A DNA stretch of 64,000 nt, taken from assembly GCA_030407085.1 (NCBI GenBank), contig CM059586.1, positions 16,696,001-16,760,000 on the forward strand. Direction: 5' to 3'. The notes under the pieces were generated by a model. It was given only the letters and a program-made list of their open reading frames with translations, was not told the origin of the DNA and searched no databases. A program made the position numbers and the translations under genes. The DNA comes from Trichopria drosophilae. Taxonomy: Eukaryota; Arthropoda; Insecta; Hymenoptera; Diapriidae. The stretch's first letter is position 1. Each line of letters begins with the position of its first letter. Positions 48,461 to 59,855 of this stretch are shown in pieces.

Positions 48461-48707
48461 ACACGGAGAAAAATTTTCTTGGAAATTTTACCATCTCAGA
48501 TGATAATTTGGGGACAGACTTGTTCTTTCCATTTTTCCTAGTAAAAATTAGTAGATTTTATTCTGACTTTTATTGTCTGAATAGTAAAAATTCCAAGAAC
48601 TTATCGTCATTTTTGTCAGAAAAAATAACAACGTTTCAGATTCTGCAAGTCTGTCCCAAAATTACCATTTGATATTGTAAAATTTCCAAGAAAGTTTTTT
48701 TCCGTGT
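48461..48707. mobile_element. 247-bp ACACGGAG-ended MITE
   Basis: ACACGGAGAAAAATTTTCTT faces AAGAAAGTTTTTTTCCGTGT. The inverted similarity runs on through 'ggaaattttacca', 'gataatttggggacagacttg' and its complement. The centre contains 'ttttattgtctgaatagtaaaaa', itself a near palindrome. Related copies are at 30676-30885 and, as lone ends, 25558 and 49085. Confidence 0.8.
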
Positions 48708-49275
48708 AGCTTTTGGCTGAAATTCGGGAGGTGCACCGAAAAAAACCTATTTGAAATCTAATACATTAAAAGCCAGGATATAAGAACATTGTCTAAAAAT
48801 TAAAATAATTTTTGTTCTGGACCAATTTTGAGGTTATTTATATCGCTAAAAATTGTGAATTTTGGTAACCGAAAATACCATGGTCATGATTTGTAGAATG
48901 AAAAACATTTCCACTTTTCCTAGGAAAAATTAGTAGATTTTATTGTAACTTTTACTGTCTGAATAGTAAAAATTCCAAGAACTGATCGTCATTTTTGACA
49001 GAAAAATAACGTTTCACATTCTACAAGTCTGTCCTAAAATTACCATTTGAAATTGTAAAATTTCCAAGAAAGTTTTTCTCCGTGTTGCTTTTCGCTGAAA
49101 TTCGTGTGGTGCACCGAAAAACCCCTATTTGAAATCTACCACCTTAAAAACCAGGGTATAGGACCGTTGTCTAAAAATTAAAATAATTTTTTTTTGAACC
49201 AATTTTGAGGTTATTTACCTCTAAAAAAATTGTGGTTATTGGTAACCTAAAACACCATGGTCATGATTTTTTTAC
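48516..49275 (+). repeat. two tandem ~380-bp units
   Basis: The block from 'ttccatttttcctag' through 'ggtgcaccgaaaaa', 'ttgaggttattta' and 'accatggtcatgattt' is repeated at a shift of about 380 bases with scattered substitutions. Because the first unit starts inside the MITE at 48461, the duplication post-dates that insertion and copied only the MITE's right part. Confidence 0.8.
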
Positions 49276-49972
49276 AAGACGTTCTTTTATAAAGATTCGT
49301 CGGAAGAAAATTATAATGAAAAAACACATTTTTTATCCTTACTACCTTATTTGGGTTTTGGGGGGTCTAATTTTGGCATTCAGAATATTTTTCTATTACT
49401 TTTCGGATAAATTCTAGGTCAAATAGACGATTAAAGCGATCGCCTTTGACCAAGCGTCAAGGAAAAAAGTGAAAAAGTCCATTTCAAAAGTTATGACTAT
49501 AGGTTAGGTAGATCCAAAAGATTCGACATGGAACATTCTGATCGCTATGGATACTAGAAAGTGGGTATTTTGTGTTTTTCACAACCAAAGTTTGAAATTA
49601 CTATAGATTCCATGGTCTGTTTCCAACCCACAACAAGATTTGTATTGGATTTTCAGAGGTGACTTCAAATTTTTCATAGAAAAACTATTTTAACGAATCG
49701 TCATGAATTTGATTACTCTTTTTCTGAATGGTTTAAAATCATGGGTAAACATTTTTTAAAAATATTTAATGTAGACCGCAAATTTGCGGTTAATAAAAAA
49801 TGGAACTATTTGAAATTATTTATAAATATCAAAATATAAAAGAATAACTACTACAGGCAGTTGTCTTTAATTGCAATTTTTTATTGGTTTATTTTTCAGT
49901 GTTATTAGCTGAAGAGTCAATAACAAATCTGACTCCAAATTCGAGTTATTGAACCATGATATAATTCTCCTA
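49276..49972. other. AT-rich DNA, nothing recognised
   Basis: Short motif-free frames only. No terminus or RNA gene identified. Confidence 0.45.
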
Positions 49973-50731
49973 TTAACCCATCAACGCCCAAAACATAACT
50001 TTTTTTTTGCTTCCATTTTAATCGAGTATTTCGTATCAAAAACGAAGTTAAAAAAAATTGAAAGGTACATGTCCTACTATTTCCGAGGTCGCTCTTCAAG
50101 ATTCCGAGGTCAAAATTGAGTTTCAGTGCAGGAATTCCAATATGGCGCGGAATTTACAAAAAATTAAGAAAAATTTACACTTATCAATTTTTTTCGAGCT
50201 ATTGAAATATTGCGATTCTTTTGAAACTATGTACAAAGGTGCATAAAATATTTGAATTAATAAGGAGAATTTTTACTCTTAGGCTCCAAATTATTCTAGC
50301 GACTCCAAATGGCGTCAACAATGAAAATTACTTTAAAAAATTTCTGGACCCCTTTACTCATTATAAACCATGATCTTTTTAACAAAAAATGCTGAGAATG
50401 AAAAGTTCTTACAATTCATAGAGAAATATAGTGGATTTTTTCCAGAATTTTTGATTTCAATATTTTTTTCAACATTTTAATTTATTTACGAAAAATTCCA
50501 AAAAAATACAGTGTATTCTGTGATGAATTCTGAGAATATTTTGTCCTTTGCAATTTTTTCCAGAAGTTGATAGAATAAATATTAGAAGTTAAAGTATAAA
50601 TATTTCCCAATTTTTTGGAAATTTTTTTAAAATACGGCGCCATATTGGAATTCCTGATGTCCTGATGTCTGAAACTCTATTTTGACCTCGAAATCTTGAA
50701 GAGCGACCTCGAAAATATGTTAATGGGTTAA
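49973..50731. mobile_element. TTAA-flanked CCCATCAACGCCCA element
   Basis: TTAA/CCCATCAACGCCCA at the left and GTTAATGGG/TTAA at the right (50728-50731). About 80 bases in from each edge the arms match inverted over 'ccgaggtcgctcttcaagattccgaggtcaaaat' and 'aggaattccaatatggcgc'. The interior matches the 63148-63528 member. No transposase. The right terminus lacks the GCCCA block present at the left. Confidence 0.8.
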
Positions 50732-53090
50732 AAGCGGCCGATATACCCGGTTAAATGCTTCGATGTAAATGTAAAAATATAGACAAACTGATATCAGAAT
50801 GTAAACAGATTTTGTTTGTGTGTACGTCTGAGGAATTTTTTGGATGTAAGTTTCATCTTACCAAAGGTATATTACGAAAGTAGGTTACTTTTATTTAATG
50901 CTTGATGCATTAAATTTTAGATACCACATAAAGACTTGAATAACTTAAAGTAACCAAAAACGCACAAAAAACATGAGGTTACAAAATGAAAATAAAGTAA
51001 CGTCCACGAAATCAATATCATTTTTATTAGGTAGAAGTTGTGAATAATACCGTGAAAAAATTCTGCGTGCTTTTCGTTTATTTCCCACGAGATAAAACGT
51101 TTGATCAGATTCGAATATGCTGGGTACGGGAATTATTGTAGCAAACATATATAGCTCACGCTGTATAGTCATGATTTGCGTAAAATACGTTTACAGTGAA
51201 AATGGCTTTTTGAAAGTCCTTATGTATCTATCATTGAGTGGAATTGTCTATATCGCCAATAACGGGACTGGGGGATCAAAGCAACGCAATATAAAATCTG
51301 TATTCTACCAAAGTCTACATAGATTAAGTACGCTCGATTAACTGTACCATTGCGCAACAGCTTGTTGGATAACTAGGCCACTGTATCAAAGGGTGAGTAT
51401 CTGGCAGAAAAATAGGACACGGCATAGAACGAAGGGTTGATGGCAATTTTGGCGCGGAGTTAGCACTGACTAATATTCATTCGATTTTGTAATATTTCAA
51501 TTTAAATACGTTCAAAGCCAGAGTGATCAATAATCCTATATTTGCCAATAGTTTTTGAAATTTAGTGAACGATTTGCAGCATTTTACATTATTGAAATCC
51601 TAAAAAATGGATACGGCGATGAATTTTTACAGTAGCAATTTAATATTTTATTAGGTTTACAGCGCATCATGCTTAAGAGAAATGTGACTATTTAAACTGA
51701 TTAGCTGTGTCTGTAATCTATCAAACCATGACTAGTACAGTACAAGAAAAGTTAGTAATCATAAAGGATCATTTGAGGAAGTTGGTATTTATTAAATTTA
51801 ATTCACCTTATTAATTATACTCTCCTTTAAAAGATTAAAACCTAACCTGAACGGACAATAATGGATATTTAGTCATTTAGTTGATTCTCATGTATACTGC
51901 AAAGTTAGCCAATGTTACGTTACATGTGCAGTATAAGGAATAACAATAAATTACGCGAGTTAGTTATCCTATTACATGCAGAATATGGAAGATAATAAAA
52001 TTAATTTCTATGTTACGCCTTGGAAAGAAATTTAGTTTTTCAAACCCTACATGTTTAAGCAGATATGCTCATATACATTAAATTCGGAAAGTTCGAGAAC
52101 GTTAAAGCTTTTCCTTATATTTTAATGTTTTCAAATCAGCCAGAAAAAAATCAGATTTAAAATAATCAGAAAAGACGATTAAATTGGCCCTTGTTATTTT
52201 TTCTGGTTAAAATACCCATAATTCTGGTACGGTCCTATTTAACCAGAACGTTTCTTTTTAGTATATATATTACCAGAACAAATAAAGATTGTACTAGATC
52301 CATTCATAACTAAGAAGATCATTAAAATGGTATATTAAGATCTAATATTAGATCTATTTGTTTACAGCTAAATATAAAACAGCAAATATGGCCATTAATC
52401 GAGAATTAGATTTGTCCTTAAGATCTAATTTGATCAAAAGATTTTTCGGTTGATTTGAATTTCTTTTTAGTAGGTATTAATAAATTTAGTATTGAACAGG
52501 AATATATAATATTATAAGTTAATTGACGTGAGTAAATTAAGTTTTAAATGTCTGCGTTCTGATTTTCCGAAATGACGCTTGCGCACTTGAGTGCACATGC
52601 AAATGTCTAGAAGCGATATATTGCTCCCTAGGTGCCTTGTAACCGTGGTGACCTAGTTTTCTTACGATTACTAGCCCAATTTCGCGGTTCCCTTATCGGT
52701 CAACACGATCGATGTTTTGACCACATTCTAGATCCAACGCGCATCAGCAACATAACCACGTTACTAAAATCCGCGCCGAAAGTTGCGTCGTTATATATGA
52801 AATGCATTTCTATAAACCGCGATAGTAATTAACTCCAACGTTAATCATACACATGATGCGCGTTTATCAGAAATCTATCGACGCGTATTACGTTGATATT
52901 TATGATTGACAGATTATACTGATGACATGATTGATTTATGAGGTGTTTATTAATCAAACCCACATAATTATACTATATAATTATTCAGAGTAACGTCAAA
53001 CTAACATTCGTCCACTAGTATTTAATCAAAATCAAGTTTATCCCTTCAACCAATTAGGATGACAGACAAAATATTGAAAACTTTACTGTA
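50732..53090. other. mostly AT-rich DNA with a perfect palindrome
   Basis: 52338-52355 reads AGATCTAATATTAGATCT, a perfect 18-bp palindrome, and AGATCTAAT recurs near 52420. 'ttaaccagaac' and 'accagaacaa' repeat near 52230-52285. About 52.56-52.86 kb is GC-richer. Motif-free frames at 50945-51172 (minus), 51117-51341 and 52632-52832 (plus) are not called. Confidence 0.4.
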
Positions 53091-53350
53091 GTTTGAGTTT
53101 CTGAGGTAGCTGAATACGAATCCAGATTTGCAAAATGTTCAAAATTCAAAACAGCAAATTCCATTTCAATTGTTTCCTCATTTTGACTTTTTAAATTTTG
53201 CCAATCTGGCAGTAGATTCCTTATCTGCGATTCTGAAAACTCCGCAAGCAAGTGAATCCATTGAATTTTTATAAATTCGTTCGCCATATTGGATACGTTA
53301 TTTTGAATTGTTGAAAGCTAATAGCGGATTCGTAATTAGCCATCTAAAAA
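53091..53350. repeat. diverged GGATCC-type units
   Basis: 'gttcaaaattcaaaacagcaaattcc', 'ctgcgattctgaaaactccgcaag' and 'cgccatattggatacgttattttgaa' are the unit landmarks in order. A CCCTTCAACCA word just upstream (53041) may be a decayed CCCTTTGAA-type terminus. Confidence 0.5.
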
Positions 53351-53595
53351 ATTTCTAGGTAATGAGTTTCAAACTAATCAATGGGTTCTTATATTTTTTC
53401 CCCGTCATTTTAGCTGGCACCTGGATGATATAACCATAACAGTTACTCAGGGACCAACAAAAACGTTCAATTATATTGAGAACGTAGCAAATGTAAATTT
53501 GAAACTGCACATTTTTTATTTTCACAAATGTTAATAATTTTGCGTCTGCAACCAATAAATTTAAGACTAAAAGACAGAAATCTATATTCAATATA

Positions 53596-54750
53596 AAACT
53601 AGTGTTGGCGTCGTACCTCGCTCGCTTCGCTCGCTCAGAAAATTCAACCCAGTAGAGAGTCGGCTATTCCTTAATACTTGTTTGTTTACTAATAACTTTC
53701 AATTATATTATAAAATTATATTGATACTTGGGGGTCCAATCATATTTAGGTCCAAGTGGCTTCGATTGATATGTTACAGCAATATAGTGTTTCTTATGTG
53801 TATGAAAATTGAAAATGAGCATTTTCCAAACTTCGACCCCGACAACAGGCCAGCCGAAATATTAATAAATAAAAGTTGCAAAACACTTACTTCAAGCACT
53901 TGTATTGTAATAGACTATTCGATGCATAATACATGTTTACTGTGTTTTACTAATTACTGTCTGTATTAGTATGATATTATATATACAATATACATACATA
54001 TAATTCGTCAAAGATATCTTGAAAGTGTCGAAAAGATCTCTGACGGATATCTTTTAGATACTATAAGACATGTTTTAGATATATCGAAATAGTTATTTTC
54101 GTATGAAGGGCGTATAAGAGCTTATGCGCCCATAGGTGATCACCGCGCCCAGGGGCTGGCGAAGACTACCCCTGGGGTAGGGGGTCGAAACGTCGAAATT
54201 TGATGAAAAACTATAGGGTAATTTTTTGCCGAGGTGACCAAATTCAATACTTTTTCAGACAATAGTCATAAGCATTTTAAACCAGTTTTTATGGCATTAT
54301 CGTTGACTTTAGGAAGAAAATGCATACAACCTTTTTTGTAGAGAATTTCATTCTCTATCTTTTTTGTTTGAAACATTTTTTAATAAAATTTGTATTTTTC
54401 AAAATAAATGCAAAAAACTACGAAGAAACTTAATTGGGGCTAATTTTTTTTAGTAATGGACGGATGGATCTGCGCCAAAATCTAATCAGATCTACGTTAT
54501 GCCAAGACGCGTATTTTAAAAAAAAATTTATGTCAATACGCTTATCCGTTCGCGAGTTATCGCGAGACAAAAAAACGGGACGTACGGACGTACGTACGTA
54601 CAAGATCACGGACAAAAATTTTTTTATTGTTGATTTGGGTTCCCTCGGGTCTAAAACGTCGACATTTGATGAAAAACTATAGAGTAATTTTTACGACCGA
54701 AGTGACCAAATTCAATACTTGGTCCAGACTTAGTCTGGGTCGAAGTAATA
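53596..54750 (+). repeat. left arm of the 8.2-kb inverted repeat
   Basis: Contains, in order: the 20-bp mirror repeat (53617-53636), an AT-rich segment with a 95-codon frame (53682-53969), ATAGTTATTTTCGTAT followed by GAAGGGCG (54089-54112) and the near-palindrome GGGCGTATAAG..CTTATGCGCCC. A ~75-base word present twice (54183-54260 and 54648-54725, landmark TTTGATGAAAAACTATAG) brackets a TAGAGAATTTC repeat copy (54270-54440). This arm lacks the 216-bp insert of the right arm and so records its empty site. Confidence 0.8.
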
Positions 54751-55050
54751 CGAATACTCAATTAGCAAATGTTTTATAGCAAATTTCATGACGTAAATAA
54801 CGTTCTATTCTCTATTAATAATATAAAATATCTTAATAATGTAACATAATTACTTAATACAAACAATGAAAAACTGGAATATTCAAAACTACCAACTACA
54901 CAGTCAGAAAGGCACTGCTATCACGTTTAGTTAATTTTACGATCTGAATAGTAATCTCGACGAGTTAGGTAGTCAAGTCTTTTATTTAAATATTATATAT
55001 TATATATCATATATAAATTATATATAGGAGATTATATAAATTTTATATAT
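54751..55050. other. AT-rich DNA with TATATA-rich tract
   Basis: Simple TATAT-rich sequence at about 54990-55048; nothing else recognised. Confidence 0.4.
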
Positions 55051-55109
55051 GACACAAGTCTGCAAATGGGTCAGTTGGAAAAGTGGAGGGTCATTTCCGA
55101 AGTAATTTT

Positions 55110-55326
55110 TCTGCCCTCCGGCCAGAAACCGCAACTTCCTGGCCGCTGCGGGAAACGAAGTTGCGGTTTTCTGGCTATCGTCGAGCAGAAAAATAGTATA
55201 CGGCCCTTGGCCACTAAAAAAGAAAGCCTCAGATCACATGTTTGTCAGACTCGGCTTCGCCTCGGCCAACAATTTCATGTGATCTGAAGCACTTTCTTTT
55301 TTACTGGCCTAGGATCGTAATATACT
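55110..55326 (+). mobile_element. 217-bp double-hairpin insert, copy A
   Basis: Flanked by ATTTT on both sides (55105-55109 and 55327-55331), with the uninterrupted site 'cgtaattttgtgcgtag' preserved at 7.49 kb. Ends GTAATATACT. The first stem is GCCAGAAACCGCAACTT with its complement. The second is AAAAAAGAAAG...CTCAGATCACATG with its complement, around a CTCGGCTTCGCCTCGG loop. GGCCAG or CTGGCC-type words occur five times, at offsets 10, 29, 61, 92-97 and 194. No frame of interest. Confidence 0.8.
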
Positions 55327-55901
55327 ATTTTGCGTAGAATCCGAATCCTGGGCCAGAATTAATCCCCTACTTCACGATTTTGAGATATTTGAGGTTAAGC
55401 GACCAAAAGCGCAGTTTTATGTGCATACAAGACACCAAATTTTGAAGGGGGTTTCCAAGGGTTGGTCCATATTATACTACACTTTAGCTTTAAGTTGTGA
55501 GCCGCACAGTTAAATTTTTTCTTTCCCAAGTTACGTCATTTTGAAATCACGAGGCATGTCCAATTGGCGTCATGAGCATTGGCATTAAATACTTTGAGGC
55601 AGATATTTGATTACTGGGTATACTTTTAATTCAAGAAGGCTGATTCAAAATGGCTAAATAAACAATAAAGTATAAAAAAGTTGTCCAAAAAACAGTCACA
55701 ATATTGAAACGTGTTTTTAATTATAAATATCGATATTTTTATATAGTTGTTTATATTTATATAGGTTTCATGTCATTGAATTTGACCGTGAACCTGTTCT
55801 CCAAGAGCATTTCAAGGTAAATTTATTTACATGTATATTGCAATTTCAAATTGGCGTATCTTGGTGAAGAAAAGTCGTAATGGAATTCTGCGTCTCTCAT
55901 A

Positions 55902-56466
55902 TTAACCCATTAATGCCCAAATGCACAGAATGTTTACCGCAACTTCAACGCTTATTTTCAATATGAAATAAATTTCGAACAAAATAAAAACTATCAGATT
56001 CTATCATTTTCAAGGCCGCTCTTTCGAACGGTAGTAAGAACATTTTAAAAAAATTGAAATTTATAGATTATTTTGACATATATAGTAGAAAAACATGATT
56101 TTTTAGGACACATTTTTTAACAAATTTCGAGTTTTTGATACATTATTTTGCTTTGAATGAACTAAAACATATTGAAAGGATGCAATCGATAGTAGTACTT
56201 AGAAGATACACTGGTATATATTTGAAATTTTTGATATCAGATTAAAAATAGCCACTGCATTTACAAATTCCTTTTCAAAATTTAACCATTTTTTTGTTTA
56301 AACTATGGACTTTAGAGAAAATGTTAGAAGAACAATGACGTCCTTGAATAAGTCCAAGAATACCCTCGAATTTTTTCAGAATGTATTGTCACAATTTTTT
56401 ATTTTTGAAAAATTCGAAAAATCGAAATTAATAAACTTTCTGTGTATGTGGGCATTAATGGTTTAA
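55902..56466. mobile_element. TTAA-flanked CCCATTAATGCCCA element nested in copy 2
   Basis: TTAA/CCCATTAATGCCCA at the left; TGGGCATTAATGGT/TTAA at the right. Copy 1 of the host keeps the empty site 'tctcataTTAAagacaaagag' (17819-17822), fixing both boundaries. The insert is 557 bp. The interior resembles the other members at 14.55, 41.18, 49.97 and 63.15 kb. Ends and target indicate mobilisation by a piggyBac-type transposase encoded elsewhere (inference from family knowledge). Confidence 0.88.
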
Positions 56467-56702
56467 ATAAAAAGAGTAGTACCATATGATCAAATGAAAG
56501 GAAAAACTCCTAAAAATTTTCTGGCTTCTGTACATAACCTGAAAAATAGCAAAAAATAGAGCTTCTCGAGTACATAATCTCAAATATCTCAAAATCCTGA
56601 CGTGATGGCCCACTGCTGACTTCGGATTCGGATTTTATGTACCAAATTACGTCGGAAATGACCCACAGCTTCCCAACAATAACACCACGTTGACCTGTGT
56701 AA

Positions 56703-57239
56703 TTACTTGAGTGAAGTTGCTGAATACGAATGTACTATGTAGTTTTTCTATGTTTAAAATGTAATCAATGTTATCAATTCGGTTTCAGATTTGTAGAATT
56801 CGGAATATCGGCTAATTACGAATCCAAAAATTCTATGCTTACCACGTTCTTGTTCACCGACTCTGTAAATTTTTTGTATGAATGTGAAAACATTTACAAT
56901 TTTGTATCCAGTATTTTATACCTTGACAATCTGATACGAGATTTGTGATAATCGACAACATAAACAATAAATGATGTACAGTTGGCTATTGGACGAATTC
57001 CGTAACGCGAGGGGTTAAAGAACTTCAATGAAATATATTTTATGTCATTTATTGTATATTTAAAAAAATTCCATCCGATGATAAGGCTGATCGATCTATA
57101 ATCCGATAATTAGAAGAGTATAAGTATTGCCAAACAGAGAAATAAAATTTTGACACAATGGATGTTTGTCCACATAGTATCCTATAAAGTAACACGAAAA
57201 CTTGTATTAATTTCTTTCAAATAATACGTATTTAAAACA
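56703..57239. other. AT-rich DNA, nothing recognised
   Basis: One 72-codon motif-free frame (56730-56948). A GAGGGGTTAA word at about 57008-57017 could be a lone TTAA-type right end but has no partner. Confidence 0.35.
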
Positions 57240-59533
57240 GAAAACCTATTATGGTGACACGCCACTGTTCATTGAATATGTATTTTTATCTGCGCATTGG
57301 TGTCAGCAATCAGGGATATTAATATCAGTTTCGGCGATAATAGTAACAGACGACGTTACGGGACCTGTTATCATGTCCGAACTTTATTATGTCAATACTC
57401 GGAAGCTCGCTTTTACCACGTCCAGTCTCTACACAGACAGCCGGCCGTGGATGCTGAATACAAATACGCATCTGGAAAATAATACGCATTGCCAAATGTG
57501 CCAGCATCCCACAAACACCAAACACCGGTGTTTGCCTTGCCACAATAGACATTTAACCAATATCGGGTTGAATTAGCGTTATAAGCCCTCGCTGTTCGCA
57601 TAACATTAACGCGTTTATATTTACGGCGTCCTGTAAAACCAATCCACGAATCTAGCTTCGAGGCGTAGCCCAACAGTAAATACCCGTTAAAACGAAATGA
57701 GCACAAGCACCGTTACGCACAATATACGCATATAATAAAAGTTACTGGGCAAAAAATACTCTGACACGTGTAAAATGTGTACGTACGCGCCCCGCGAGTC
57801 CAATTTGGTAAACGTTTTTTGTCAGATACACTCCATGCGCTCGTCGCCGTATTTCCCACGAGTTTATAGATGCGTGGACGTTTTATTGGTTATGTCTTAT
57901 GGCGGCGGTACTGAACCTCAGACCCTTCGTATATTGTTAGCGTCCAGCATTGTTTATTACATGGACGAGAAGGTAATAAAAATAAACATAATGTACAATT
58001 AAATAAATGGAAAGTCATAGAAGACATGAAAATGTAGGGCGGTACTACACAATGTCAACACGCTGCTGGGATTTCCTCACGGGGGTATGATTCACATGAA
58101 ACGATATTGTTATCTGAAATGTTGAATTTAACACTTACTTTTCTCGGGTAGCGGCTACCTAGCGGTTTGATCCATATCGAACGAAACCAGTTTTCTCGGT
58201 GCCAGTACATACACGGAAGTGGGCAGCAATAAAGCAAAAACGACCCCGGCGGCGCAATGTAAACAAATGCACGAACTAGCCAAAATTAGCAGGTGTTGCA
58301 CATTGGCTATCGCCGCGAGGACAATCGGATTGCACCCAGTGCTTAGTCGGATAGTCAAAGGGAAGTTGGAAGAGATCATCTCCTATTATCACGATCAAGT
58401 CGCATAGTGTGAACGCGGCCTAACGGACTCGGTTGCTTACAGTTCCCGCGAGGTGCTTATCCGGTTGCATGTAGCCAGTCACGGACAAACATGTGGTTAG
58501 ACCGGTTGACTCAGACGGGTCGGTGCAATGTACGTCCCCCCTTATTCCTAGGCTCCTATCTTTCTCACTCCCATTCACCGTCCTTGTCTCTGATGCCAAT
58601 GCACCGAGAGACGACCATCCGAGCGAGCTTGCTATTCTCTCCCATCAAACGTAGATTCGATGCGGTTAATTTACACCAGGAGTGCATTACTGATTTGATT
58701 CTAGGAATTACGAGATCATGATCTATAGTAATAACGTTCCGTTTCGTCGACACATACGTCAAACGATGATTCTGATCTTATCGGTCAGGCATTATCTATG
58801 ATGTTTAATCCATGTATGGCATCTTATGTGACTATTTCAAGGTTTTCGGTATTTAGATGGGTAAAAAGCTGTAAAAGTATTGTACAATGATCAGGGAAAA
58901 GTAAATGTGTCAAAATGATAAATTCCCAAGTCTTTGTCAAGCACCTTGAATTTCACCTTTTATATGTTAAAATTTATGGCATTGAAACCGAAAGGATCAA
59001 CATCCGCTACATTTTCTGACTCACATTACAATAAACATGTTCATCCCTTAATCTAGTAAATTACTTAGAGGGAAAGAACTAGAACCCCCTCCTCTTCATG
59101 CTACTCTCCCCACTTGATGGTCTATTCTCCTTATCGCCTCTCGTCTATTTCGCATATCGTATCGTTTATATTGGATGAGTTAAGAGGATACCAGAATGGA
59201 AGGGTAACTCAGTATCGTGGTGGGAGGCACAAGATGCTTGACGCGCCACGGTGCGGTTTAGTTCGTTGGCCTCAAAAACGCGGTCATGAAAATTCGGCCG
59301 GTGTTCGATGCACATAATATTCTCTCAGGATAACGATAAAAACATTTTTTCTTTAAGTTGCTTATTTTGGGGGCGAGTGAATTTTTTACAATAAATAGTA
59401 TTAAATTTTGATGAAACAATTTTTCGTCGCTCGTAAATTTAACGCTACATTTTGCGATATTTTACCAAATTTCAACCATAAAATTCATTCCACTTTTGTC
59501 CCTATATCAACATTTATTTATTAGTATTATTGA
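57240..59533. other. GC-richer unique DNA inside the inverted-repeat structure
   Basis: Notably GC-richer between about 57.26-58.78 and 59.04-59.32 kb. Many short overlapping frames on both strands, one with CxxC...CxxC spacing (57373-57576), but none has a convincing domain. No repeat partner in the window. It could be host single-copy DNA trapped between two insertions, or cargo of one large element. Confidence 0.4.
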
Positions 59534-59855
59534 ATGCGGGTCGAAAAACCGACAAATCAAAAAGCCGACACTTAAAAAATTAACTGGCCACTTGTCGATG
59601 TGTCTATTTTTTTATGTGTCGCCTTTTTGACTGTCAGCTTTTCGACTGTCGGCTTTCTGACTGTCAGTTTTTCGTCCCGTCGGTTTTTTTATTTGTCGGG
59701 TATTCGACCCGTACCCCCTTTAAAAAATTATAACGACGGGGAGCGGGGGAAAAAACAAAAAGCCGACATATAAAAAAATAGACACATTGACATAAGCGGA
59801 TAGTCATTTTTTTATATGTCGGCGTGTAATTTATTGGTTTTTCGATCCGCACCCA
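59534..59855. mobile_element. ~320-bp GTCGG-rich MITE
   Basis: Left TGCGGGTCGAAAAACCGACA and right 'ggtttttcgatccgca' are inverted relatives. Within, AAAAAGCCGACA occurs in both arms next to 'ttaaaaaattaac' or 'tataaaaaaatagaca'. A 15-16-base tandem word (TTTTTGACTGTCAGC, TTTTCGACTGTCGGC and two more) sits at about 59622-59684. No coding potential. Confidence 0.75.

Larger units (their letters stand above)
55051..56702. mobile_element. ACACAGG-ended inverted-repeat element, copy 2 (two nested insertions)
   Basis: Starts ACACAAGTCTGC and ends GACCTGTGT. The left and right terminal regions are inverted relatives, as in copy 1 (16477-18052). Compared with copy 1 it carries a 217-bp hairpin insert in the left terminal repeat and a TTAA-flanked insert at 55902-56466, and is empty at the TTAA site filled in copy 1. 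It lies inside the 8.2-kb inverted-repeat structure. No coding capacity. Confidence 0.85.

Noticed and set aside
54180..54260. GTCGAAACGTCGAA word in the large arms as a ribozyme
   Set aside because: No CUGANGA core lies upstream at a usable distance; resemblance is limited to the GAAAC word.
57373..57576. Frame with CxxC...CxxC spacing, possible zinc finger
   Set aside because: The spacing and surrounding residues fit no finger class I know. Two other frames of equal length overlap it, so the cysteines are probably chance.
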